Shown piece after piece: positions 51,183 through 59,282 of a stretch of DNA of 64,000 nucleotides. Source of the DNA: UBA12088 sp964635195 (lineage in GTDB: Bacteria > Patescibacteriota > Minisyncoccia > Phycocordibacterales > UBA12088); assembly GCA_964635195.1 (NCBI GenBank), contig CAZWNC010000004.1, positions 1-64,000 of the forward strand. The letters run 5' to 3'. The notes under the pieces were generated by a model, which was not told the DNA's origin, made no database searches, and saw only the letters and a list, made by a program, of their open reading frames with translations. Position numbers and translations under genes: made by a program. Each line of letters starts with the position of its first letter. Position 1 is the stretch's first letter.

Positions 51183-52253
51183 ATGAAAGTCCTTTTTTTG
51201 TTCAGCCGACCTCGCAAAGAGCAAGAACGAAAGTTTTTGCAAGGCAAGGGACACGACAATCATTTTATCGGCATGTTTCGGCTTCGTAAGCACGGAATTG
51301 AGACCGCATACCTTGAGCCGGAACAGTATTTGTCCCCCGCCATGGCGAAGCTCTGGCGTCGAGCGTTCAATATTTGGTGGATGCACGTGCCCTTTTTCCC
51401 GGTACTCCTTCGTTATGATGTGATTTTTGCCGGAGGTGCTTATGGTGCGCTTCTCATGAAAGCCATCTTTGGTATCAAGCACCCAAAATGGGTGATATAT
51501 GACGCAAATATTACCGGCACTATTGGAGATGCAAAAAGTATTCGGCAAAAAGTATTCAAATGGGCGGTTGCGCACTGCGACGGGATTGTGGCACTTTCTC
51601 AGTCGGAAGAGGACGATTTGCGAAAAATGTTTCCACATCTAGCGTCGCATATTCAATTTTTTTACGAAGGAGTTGATACAGATTTTTTCAAGCCCGCAAA
51701 CTTTCCTGAGGAAGAATATATTACCTCTGTCGGCCTCGATCCCGGTCGTGATTTCAAAACACTTATTGAAGCGGTTCGAGGTTTGCAGATAACTCTAAAG
51801 GTTGCTTCGAAGCCGGAACGTTTTGCGGCATATAGCCCATTGCCGGAGAATGTTGATGTGCGTTTGTACACACACGAGGAAATACACGAATTGTATGCAC
51901 GAGCGAAGTGTGTGGTGGTGACGTTACGAGTAAGGCCTGAGTACAATGACAGTAGCGGTACCTATGTCGTCATTGAGGCACGGGCGAGTGGGAAAGCTGT
52001 CATCGCAACAAAAACAAAGGCGTTGTTGCCGTACATGCGTGACGGGATGGATGGTGTATTCGTTCCGACTGGTGATGTGACGGCATTGCGGTCTGCGATA
52101 GAGGACATGTTGGCATCCCCGGAAAAAAGGATTGCTATGGGGAAAGTGGCGCGAGAATTTGTTTTGGAGCACTGTGCCGCTCCCGTGTACGCAGAACGGC
52201 TAGCTGCTTACCTTTCGAATTTACATGAGCAGTGTGTTCCAAGAAAGGGGTAG
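51183..52253 (+). CDS. GT4-like glycosyltransferase
   Basis: A 356-residue GT-B protein: MKVLFLFSRPRKEQERKFLQ start, FYEGVDTDFFKP, a shortened donor domain with DVRLYTHEEIHELYARAKCV, and DSSGTYVVIEARASGKAVIA where the final acidic region lies. The N-terminal domain has a hydrophobic stretch (VIFAGGAYGALLMKAIFGI). ATG at 51183 is preferred to the longer frame at 51129. It has its own spacing, 96 nt after asnB. Confidence 0.87.
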   Translation: MKVLFLFSRPRKEQERKFLQGKGHDNHFIGMFRLRKHGIETAYLEPEQYLSPAMAKLWRRAFNIWWMHVPFFPVLLRYDVIFAGGAYGALLMKAIFGIKHPKWVIYDANITGTIGDAKSIRQKVFKWAVAHCDGIVALSQSEEDDLRKMFPHLASHIQFFYEGVDTDFFKPANFPEEEYITSVGLDPGRDFKTLIEAVRGLQITLKVASKPERFAAYSPLPENVDVRLYTHEEIHELYARAKCVVVTLRVRPEYNDSSGTYVVIEARASGKAVIATKTKALLPYMRDGMDGVFVPTGDVTALRSAIEDMLASPEKRIAMGKVAREFVLEHCAAPVYAERLAAYLSNLHEQCVPRKG

Positions 52254-52333
52254 AGATTATGTGCTAGGTGTCGGGCAGTATCTACCCACATTTCAGCATG
52301 GCTCGCCAGTTCTGTCTGTGGGGTATAAAGTGT

Positions 52334-52339
52334 TATACT
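52334..52339 (+). promoter_or_regulatory. -10 hexamer of methyltransferase gene (leaderless)
   Basis: TATACT ends 7 nt before the ATG at 52347. Confidence 0.6.
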
Positions 52340-52346
52340 ATTAAGC

Positions 52347-53171
52347 ATGATAACTGACACAACAACAGCTCAAGCATTCGCCACTTCGTGGAACAATCTT
52401 CCAAAAGGGAGTATTTATACTCGCGAGCAGTTTGAGGACTGGATGGCGCCATTGGAGAGGAGGGATATCCAAGGCAAGACAGTGCTCGAGCTCGGGTGTG
52501 GCAATGCGTCTCTTATGGTGCATATGGCTGAATGGAAACCGAGCTTCCTTGAGGGCGTAGATTTGGGTGATTCGGTCGTTACTGCTGAGGTAAATATGGC
52601 GGGCAGGGAAGACGTACAGGTGACGCGTGCAGACCTTACTTCTTTCAAGGGAGAAAAGCAATATGACGTAGTATATTGCATTGGTGTCTTACATCACTTG
52701 CAGAGTCCTGAAAAGGGTTTTGACTCGGTGGTGCGCAATACGAAGCCGGGAGGGAGTTTCCACTGCTGGGTGTATGCGCAGGAAGGAAATTGGGTTGTTA
52801 TTCATATTGTAGACCCAATACGAAAGGTTGCGTCAAAACTACCCTGGTGGTTGAATAAATATATGGTCGCAACGCCGCTCGTTGCACTTTTTTTTGTATA
52901 CGCAAAAATTCTCAGACTCCTCCCAAGATGTAAAGTATCTCACATGCTCCCGTTGTACGAATATGCGTTATGGATTGGCAAGAGAGAGTTTTCTTTTTTT
53001 CGACACGTTGCTTTTGACCAACTTGTGACTCCGCAGACAGCGTACATACCGCGTGCGACCATCGAGCAGTGGTTGTCGAGTAGGTTGGAGGTAGAGCATG
53101 CAAGTACCTACATTATTGCAAGAAATGGAAATTCGTGGAAGTTTGGAGGGAAGAAAGTGGTGATGCCTTAG
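52347..53171 (+). CDS. SAM-dependent methyltransferase with a membrane-near C-terminal segment
   Basis: A 274-residue class I methyltransferase: TVLELGCGNASLMVHMA, GVDLGDSVV and YDVVYCIGVLHHLQ. After residue 145 is a hydrophobic segment (KYMVATPLVALFFVYAKI), suggesting it works at the membrane on a lipid-linked glycan. It begins a run of three methyltransferases followed by two GT-C-like genes, all on one strand with gaps under 5 nt. Confidence 0.88.
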   Translation: MITDTTTAQAFATSWNNLPKGSIYTREQFEDWMAPLERRDIQGKTVLELGCGNASLMVHMAEWKPSFLEGVDLGDSVVTAEVNMAGREDVQVTRADLTSFKGEKQYDVVYCIGVLHHLQSPEKGFDSVVRNTKPGGSFHCWVYAQEGNWVVIHIVDPIRKVASKLPWWLNKYMVATPLVALFFVYAKILRLLPRCKVSHMLPLYEYALWIGKREFSFFRHVAFDQLVTPQTAYIPRATIEQWLSSRLEVEHASTYIIARNGNSWKFGGKKVVMP

Positions 53172-53175
53172 AGCT

Positions 53176-53754
53176 ATGTATAATGCATCAAAAAAATTGA
53201 ATTTGGGCTGTGGGGAGCATCACAAGGAAGGCTACGTCAATGTTGATTGGCAACCACTCACGAAGCCGGATGTAGCACACAATCTTAACGTAATTCCGTA
53301 TCCGTTCGAAGAATGCTCGTTTCAACACATTGAAGCGTTTCATGTACTCGAGCACCTCGATAGACCATTCGAGATTATGCGAGAGATGCATAGAATATTG
53401 GAGCCTGACGGGACGCTCCATATCAAAGTCCCGCATTTTAGCCGTGGATTTACACACGCCGAGCACATGCACGGCTTCGATGTCACCTTTCCGCTCTACT
53501 TTAATAAACGGTTTACAACCTCCGGCTATTACGGTGTCGAATTTGAAATTAAAAAAATGGAGCTTCACTGGATGGCGTTTTTTCATCTATTGCCGTACAT
53601 GGGGTATGGGAAAATAACAATACGCATACTTCGCGCCTTAAATGGTGTGATTTCGTGGGCAGCTAACCTCTCTCCGGCACTTTGCAGTCGCGTGTGGTGT
53701 TATTGGGTGGGAGGTTTTGAGGAGGTGGAGTTTGTGTTTGTGTGTAAAAAATAA
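53176..53754 (+). CDS. SAM-dependent methyltransferase-like protein
   Basis: A 192-residue protein with KKLNLGCGEHHKEGYVNVDW as SAM site and FHVLEHLDRPFEIMREMHRI with LEPDGTLHIKVP as the next motifs. This short form is common in bacterial glycan clusters. It starts 4 nt after the preceding stop and ends 1 nt before the next gene. Confidence 0.87.
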   Translation: MYNASKKLNLGCGEHHKEGYVNVDWQPLTKPDVAHNLNVIPYPFEECSFQHIEAFHVLEHLDRPFEIMREMHRILEPDGTLHIKVPHFSRGFTHAEHMHGFDVTFPLYFNKRFTTSGYYGVEFEIKKMELHWMAFFHLLPYMGYGKITIRILRALNGVISWAANLSPALCSRVWCYWVGGFEEVEFVFVCKK

Positions 53755-53755
53755 G

Positions 53756-54457
53756 ATGACCAGCTTCTCTGTAGATGGCAATACGGTGAAAGAATATTTT
53801 AAGCGCTGGCCGAGATTCTATTATTTCATATTTGATTTTTTTGGCCCAGTATATTTTGGGGGATTAGGAGCAAAGGCATTTTTGAAAAAATACCCGACTG
53901 TCGGTATTCGTTTGAATGTTGGAGCTGGTGCGCGAAGAATAGCACCGGGGGTGACCAATGTCGATATATGTAAATACGAGTCTGTTGATGTTGTCGCGGA
54001 GATTACGTCGTTGCCCTTCCAGGATAGCTCCGTCGATCAGATTATTTGCGACCAAGTGTTGGAGCATGTTCGGAACCCTCAGGCAGCGGTAGACGAACTG
54101 CGTCGGGTCTTGAAGTCAGGTGGATACGCGTATATCAGTGTCCCTTTCATGTACCCCTTTCATGCGTCACCCAGTGATTTCCAACGTTTTACACACGAGG
54201 GTTTACGTGAATTGTTTCGCTCATGTACGCTTGTCGAGTTGGGTGTACGATGTGGGCCTTTTTCTACCCTCACAACCTACCTGTGTTACCTGTTTGCAAC
54301 ACTTTTTTCATTTGGAAGTGAGCGTGTGTATTGGGTACTGGTATATGCAAGCACATTCGTTTTCTTCCCCTTAAAAGTACTTGATGTCTTTGCGAACAGG
54401 TTACCTCACGCCATTCATATGGCATCAGTGTTGTACTGCGTCATCAGAAAACCATGA
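53756..54457 (+). CDS. SAM-dependent methyltransferase
   Basis: A 233-residue class I methyltransferase with IRLNVGAGARRIAPGVTNVD and VDQIICDQVLEHVRNPQAAV and YAYISVPFMYPFH; the C-terminal third has hydrophobic segments (YWVLVYASTFVFFPLKVLDV). ATG at 53756 directly follows the previous stop; its own stop overlaps the next ATG as ATGA (54454-54457). Confidence 0.87.
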   Translation: MTSFSVDGNTVKEYFKRWPRFYYFIFDFFGPVYFGGLGAKAFLKKYPTVGIRLNVGAGARRIAPGVTNVDICKYESVDVVAEITSLPFQDSSVDQIICDQVLEHVRNPQAAVDELRRVLKSGGYAYISVPFMYPFHASPSDFQRFTHEGLRELFRSCTLVELGVRCGPFSTLTTYLCYLFATLFSFGSERVYWVLVYASTFVFFPLKVLDVFANRLPHAIHMASVLYCVIRKP

Positions 54458-56088
54458 GCACGTGGAGTACAAAAAGTACCTTGATCGTATCCGCAGTCGT
54501 CCTTGTTTGGGTCTGCATGCATGTGGTTGGTATTACCTACGGTACACAGGATCTTCCCCTGCACCAATCCTACGTAGGTGACGAGCAGTCACCGGTAAAT
54601 GGCGCGTTGCACATGTTGCAGGAAAAAAGCGTGCTCGGATTGCGCAATATCACGACACTCTACTATGGTCCCGTGTTCGCTACCCTCGCATTACCTGCCG
54701 TCGTCGGAGATTTTTTGTATCAGTGTGTATCGACGCGTACCTGTTCGGCCGAGGCGTATAGAAGTAGTGTTCTGTGGGATTGGGGAGGTATTGTAATTCT
54801 TCTTCGCGTTACGAGCGTCCTCGCATCAATACTCGGGCTCTATTTCCTGTATCGTCTGTTCATGACTAGGACATTTAATGTGTTACAGAATCGAAGCTAT
54901 GCATTACTTGGAGTTGGGCTTGTGGGGTGTAATTACTATTTTTTTGAATACTCCCATTTTTTTAAGCACTGGTTGTTTGTGATAGTTATTTTGTTTGCGC
55001 AGATATATCTCACTGTCCGATTGAGAGAAACTCAAGGGAAGGGGGTGTTGCTATGGTGGGTGCATGGCGGGCTTACGGTTATGAGTTTTGGTATCAGCTA
55101 TATCAGCATCTTGTATTCTGCGGCGTTTCTACCCGTGATGTATGCATTGTGGCGTGAAGGGGATGCGCTTGTGCGAGGATACCTCTATAGGTACCTGGCG
55201 GGCGTGTTTGCGGCCTGTCTGGTCGTGCTGTGGTGGCACCCATATGCTTTTATGCGGTATTTAGGATTCGTTGGTGTTGGGGGGTCAAATAATTTGGGAG
55301 ACATTCAAAACCCATTGGCTGGTGTGGGCAGTTCCTGGTCCTACTATTCTACCGAGATTCTCCTAAATCACGCACCACTTGTGCTGGCGTTAGTCATACT
55401 CCTTACAGTCGTGCTTCGGCGTGAATTTCGCAAGTGTGTGTTCTGGTTGTGGATGTTCGGAAGTGTTGCGGCGATAACAGTACTACTTTTTGCACCGTCC
55501 GTACATCACGAGGGGCGATACATGCTCCCGACTCTTCTGATGCTGATACTTGCCTGTGTCGTTGCGTATGTGTATGCAATGGAAAAAACCATGCTCTCGA
55601 AGCAGGTGCGCGCGTGGGTACTCGGTATGTTTGCAGTGTACGCGGCCTTTCATGTGGTTCATGTGGTAAAATGGGTGGATATATATAGTGACGGACCACC
55701 TGAGCAGCAAATCAGATCTGAGCTGTTGGAGGTACAGCAAAAGCTGGAAAATAATCCCATTGGCCTCGTTCAGGGGTACATTTTTGGTCATGTGCATACC
55801 AAGGAAGCGTACGCGGCGTACATCGAAAAACGAGGTAGACAAGATACCAATCTATACAAAGCAATTATGGAGACTCCTTTACCTGAAGGAGTGGAACCCC
55901 TTAATGTTCGCTATGTGTGGCCACAAGAGTATGCACCCGACCAAAGCACTATAGATTCTTATAATGTGGTATACAGGCTGGTGACCCCTCGCGAAGGAGA
56001 GATAAATCAATTTGACTACATGGACGAAAATATACTCCGTCTATGGCGGTGGGACGCGCTCATGCCTCGATATGAGCGATTACGATAA
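54454..56088 (+). CDS. Multi-pass membrane protein, GT-C glycosyltransferase-like, paralog 2 of 3
   Basis: A 544-residue protein with about 10-11 transmembrane helices. It shares all blocks with the protein at 44354: YGTQDLPLHQSYVGDEQSPV and LRNITTLYYGPVFATLALPA, then VLWDWGGIVILLRVTS, WWHPYAFMRYLGFVGVGG, HHEGRYMLPTLL and FGHVHTKEAYAAYI. The ATGA overlap with the methyltransferase before it shows translational coupling. Predicted role as paralog 1: outer-face sugar transfer. It is followed directly by paralog 3. Confidence 0.82.
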   Translation: MSTWSTKSTLIVSAVVLVWVCMHVVGITYGTQDLPLHQSYVGDEQSPVNGALHMLQEKSVLGLRNITTLYYGPVFATLALPAVVGDFLYQCVSTRTCSAEAYRSSVLWDWGGIVILLRVTSVLASILGLYFLYRLFMTRTFNVLQNRSYALLGVGLVGCNYYFFEYSHFFKHWLFVIVILFAQIYLTVRLRETQGKGVLLWWVHGGLTVMSFGISYISILYSAAFLPVMYALWREGDALVRGYLYRYLAGVFAACLVVLWWHPYAFMRYLGFVGVGGSNNLGDIQNPLAGVGSSWSYYSTEILLNHAPLVLALVILLTVVLRREFRKCVFWLWMFGSVAAITVLLFAPSVHHEGRYMLPTLLMLILACVVAYVYAMEKTMLSKQVRAWVLGMFAVYAAFHVVHVVKWVDIYSDGPPEQQIRSELLEVQQKLENNPIGLVQGYIFGHVHTKEAYAAYIEKRGRQDTNLYKAIMETPLPEGVEPLNVRYVWPQEYAPDQSTIDSYNVVYRLVTPREGEINQFDYMDENILRLWRWDALMPRYERLR

Positions 56089-57769
56089 GAACATGCAACG
56101 CGGTGGTCATATCATTACCGGGTGTGTGCTGTATGTGAAGCGGTACCGACACGTACTCTTTGTGCTAGCGTTCGCAGGTCTTTGGGTCCTTGGCCATCTG
56201 GGGAGCATTACGTACGGGACACAACAGACACCTCTCTACATGTCGTACGTGGGGGATGAGCAAGCGCCGGTGTATGGTGCGCTGTTCATGTTGCGTGACA
56301 TGGACCCGCTCGGTTTGCGGAACGAAACGTCGGTGTATTATGGTCCCGTGCTCTCGGTCGTTGCTTTGCCCGCAGTGGTGGGCGATCTCACGGCGAAAGC
56401 TGTGTTCCGTGGGGTACGTAGTCCTGCCGAGTACCGTGATGTGTTGCTGTGGGACTGGGGAGGAGTAGTCGTACTTTTGCGTGTGATTGCGGCGCTCATA
56501 AGTTTTGCCGGTCTGCTTGCCATGTTCGCACTCTTTCGCACCCGCACCCTGAATCCGAGCAGTGAGCCCTGGCTGCCGTGGCTTGCCACAGGGTTGCTTG
56601 CCACAAACTATCTCTACTTTTCCTATAGCGCACTGTTCAAACACTGGGTCGTCGTGGTCACGGTGCTGTTGTGGCAGTTGTACTACGTACTTCGTATCTA
56701 TGAAGCAGAGGAGCGTAAACGCTATTGGATCGCAAGTGTCGTCCTGGGAGTCGTATCCTTTGGGCTGAGCTACCTGCCTATCATGTACCAGGTGATGTGG
56801 ATACCACTCTTGGCATTGTGGATGTTGAGGAAAGATGGAGTGCGTTTGAAGGAGTTTGCATGGTTTGGGGCACTCTATGGTGCGGGCTGTGCGCTTGTTG
56901 TGTTCTGGCATCCCTATGCGTTCATACGCATGCTTGGTATGGTAGGGATTGGTGAGCCGTTGGACGACCTGGGTGCTATTCTTGATGTGACCTCGGTCGG
57001 TGGCGTAACAAACTCGTTGGTACCGTATGCGCTCGTCATACTCAGTAGTATGCATGTGCTGGTCGTTGCGTTCGCGTATGTCATCTACCGGTTGCCACGT
57101 CTCTGGTGGCGCGAACAGCTATGGGTTCCGGTGATTGTGTTGCCCGCACTTACAAACTACTTTGTATTCAGCATCCCCACACAGCACGTAAGCAGGTACA
57201 TGTTGCCCACTGTCGCTCTCCTCTTAGTCTTTGGAGTGGGATTGTTTGCACACCTGCACGCACGGGGTGCTCTACGCATGTGGGGATACAAACTCATCGC
57301 GCTTACGGGCATCGTGGCATCTCTTGTGAACGGGTACTATCTGGTTGGTCGTGAACGTATGATGTTTGCCGGTCCGCCGGACAAGTGGGTTGTCGCAAGT
57401 ATTCTTGCATGGCAACAGGAAGACCCCGGCACAGAGGTCTTGGTCGTACAGCATGGACCGCTCGGCCATCCGCACACCAAGGATGCGTACCAGAGGTTCT
57501 TGACCCCCGTGGAACGCGAAGCAACCACTTGGACCCAACTGCTCGAAAGTGAACCGCCGAGCGGTGTAGAACTTTTGGATGTGACGTATCTGAGAGAAAG
57601 GTCGCGGTACACACAGGAGCATGCGAACGAGTTTGATCATGTGGTTATGTATGAACAGGCGCCTTTGAGCGTGGGTACCATGGACACACGCACCGACATC
57701 TTCGATTTCATGCCATGGAAGACATGGGAGTACGAACGATATCAAGACAAGTACAGTGTGCCGAAGTAG
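56072..57769 (+). CDS. Multi-pass membrane protein, GT-C glycosyltransferase-like, paralog 3 of 3
   Basis: A 565-residue protein with the same blocks: YGTQQTPLYMSYVGDEQAPV and LRNETSVYYGPVLSVVALPA, then LLWDWGGVVVLLRVIAAL, FWHPYAFIRMLGMVGIGEP, HVSRYMLPTVALL (the HEGR of the others is HVSR) and LGHPHTKDAYQRFL. Start could be ATG 56072 (overlap of 17 nt) or ATG 56093, which follows TACGAT by 6 nt. The tail differs from paralogs 1 and 2. Together the three look like a local duplication series with different acceptors or linkages. Confidence 0.82.
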   Translation: MSDYDKNMQRGGHIITGCVLYVKRYRHVLFVLAFAGLWVLGHLGSITYGTQQTPLYMSYVGDEQAPVYGALFMLRDMDPLGLRNETSVYYGPVLSVVALPAVVGDLTAKAVFRGVRSPAEYRDVLLWDWGGVVVLLRVIAALISFAGLLAMFALFRTRTLNPSSEPWLPWLATGLLATNYLYFSYSALFKHWVVVVTVLLWQLYYVLRIYEAEERKRYWIASVVLGVVSFGLSYLPIMYQVMWIPLLALWMLRKDGVRLKEFAWFGALYGAGCALVVFWHPYAFIRMLGMVGIGEPLDDLGAILDVTSVGGVTNSLVPYALVILSSMHVLVVAFAYVIYRLPRLWWREQLWVPVIVLPALTNYFVFSIPTQHVSRYMLPTVALLLVFGVGLFAHLHARGALRMWGYKLIALTGIVASLVNGYYLVGRERMMFAGPPDKWVVASILAWQQEDPGTEVLVVQHGPLGHPHTKDAYQRFLTPVEREATTWTQLLESEPPSGVELLDVTYLRERSRYTQEHANEFDHVVMYEQAPLSVGTMDTRTDIFDFMPWKTWEYERYQDKYSVPK

Positions 57770-57802
57770 ACGTTTGCCGCCACGCACTACCTATACTCGT
57801 CA

Positions 57803-59065
57803 CTACCTTTTCTGCAGACAATCGTGCAGCAGATGGTATGAAATACCCGTCATTACGAAGGATGAAAGGACGCGTGCAACACAGACACCGGTGAGTCCCC
57901 CGTAGTGTGCCGCGGGCCACAGTATCGCAAGCTGTGCCAATGAACTGCCGATGGTTGCGGAGGCGAGCCTTGTTTCTTCTTTGCGCGCTGTGAAGTATGC
58001 CGTGGGCATGATCACGAGTGATGAGAGTATCATGAGCGCAAGTATTCTTGAGTAGCCGACCGACTCTGTGGCGTATTGGGGAAAGAATATCTGATACAAG
58101 AATGGCGCGACCGCAATGTACGCGAGTGTTATCACAACAAGACCCCCTCCCAACAAGAGCGTTTTTCGACCTATCTCGAGACGTGCGTGTGCTCGCGATG
58201 GCTCAGCAAGCTTTGGCACCATGAGCGTGGTGAGGTTCTTGAGGAGGGCGCGGATCTGGTCGGGGAAGGCTATCGCAAAGCCGTAGATCGCAAGTTCGAT
58301 ACTGCCGATAGTGGTGTACACGATAACCTTGTCCACATGCTGGGTGACAAGTGAAATGATGTTGAGAAGACTTAAGCGTTTACTGTACCCCTCGAGACTC
58401 GGGTCCTCGTTTTTGGCAGGCTTGTAGTGCACGAGTGTGCGGAGGTACATGGCGAGACCAACAAGGGTGCTTGAGGCAAAGTATACAGCCAGGAGCACAA
58501 GGACGTTCGTGGTGAAAATGAGGGAGTAGAGCACTGCAATTATGGGCACTGCATTGTCTATAAGATTATAGAAACTCAGGCGTTTGAAATCCTTTTTTCC
58601 GTTGAGGTAGCTTGCATAGAGACCAAAGGTGTGGATGAGGGGCATGATGCATGCCATCAGCATGAGCGAAGAAGCAAGAAAAAAGTTACCACGCCATGCG
58701 TAGTAGCCGGCGCCAATGAGGGAGAGTGTGACTGCGGGAATGCTCCAACGGACCACAAGGTGAACCCCTTGGCGCAGTGCCCCCTCGTAGCCGTGCGCAA
58801 CGGACTGTACAACAGCGGTACTGATGCCGGTGAGGGTAAAGGCGCTGAGGATCGCGAATACGGAAAGTACATATCGATAGTCACCATACTCCGTTTTGGC
58901 GAGGAAATGTGCGAGTGCAACCGTGAGTACAAAACTAAGAATCGTGGTAATTATTTGTCCAAAACCCAACCAGGTGCCACCCCGCACAAGATAGATCATG
59001 TCTGTTCTCGTGTACCGTTCACTCCAGCGTAGAAAACGGTATGCTTTTTCTTGGAGTCTGTTCAT
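57803..59065 (-). CDS. Polysaccharide/oligosaccharide flippase (Wzx, MATE-like MOP superfamily)
   Basis: A 420-residue protein with about 12 transmembrane helices. It begins TDMIYLVRGGTWLGFGQIIT, with AHFLAKTEYGDYRYVLS and ISTAVVQSVAHGYEGAL typical of Wzx/RfbX flippases. It would move the polyprenyl-linked repeat unit to the outer face. ATG at 59065 is chosen; the longer frame back to 59176 has no membrane-protein features. Its position at the end of the region on the minus strand fits the usual place of flippases in such loci. Confidence 0.88.
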   Translation of the reverse strand: MNRLQEKAYRFLRWSERYTRTDMIYLVRGGTWLGFGQIITTILSFVLTVALAHFLAKTEYGDYRYVLSVFAILSAFTLTGISTAVVQSVAHGYEGALRQGVHLVVRWSIPAVTLSLIGAGYYAWRGNFFLASSLMLMACIMPLIHTFGLYASYLNGKKDFKRLSFYNLIDNAVPIIAVLYSLIFTTNVLVLLAVYFASSTLVGLAMYLRTLVHYKPAKNEDPSLEGYSKRLSLLNIISLVTQHVDKVIVYTTIGSIELAIYGFAIAFPDQIRALLKNLTTLMVPKLAEPSRAHARLEIGRKTLLLGGGLVVITLAYIAVAPFLYQIFFPQYATESVGYSRILALMILSSLVIMPTAYFTARKEETRLASATIGSSLAQLAILWPAAHYGGLTGVCVARVLSSFVMTGISYHLLHDCLQKR

Positions 59066-59282
59066 GCGGTGGTGTGGTCTGTGTTTTAAGCATACGGCAC
59101 TTAACGAGTGTGAGCAATGTGCATGTTGTGAGTGTGTAGAAAAAGTGCCACATAAGATGCTTACTTTCCCAAGCATAAAGTGAACGTGAAGATATCCACA
59201 GGTTACATATAAATAATACTGGAAATGTGAGATGAGTTAATTAAAATCATATGTATTAATACAGTAACTTGTTAACAGTGGT
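59066..59282. other. AT-rich intergenic stretch
   Basis: No gene is seen in this 217-nt stretch. It becomes strongly AT-rich after about 59166, with GTTAATTAAAATCATATG-like sequence and a partial DnaA-box match (TATCCACA at 59193-59200). It holds the promoter region of the hydrolase gene. Confidence 0.6.

Noticed and set aside
59193..59200. Partial DnaA-box match in an AT-rich stretch
   Set aside because: Only one partial box and no origin-type genes nearby.
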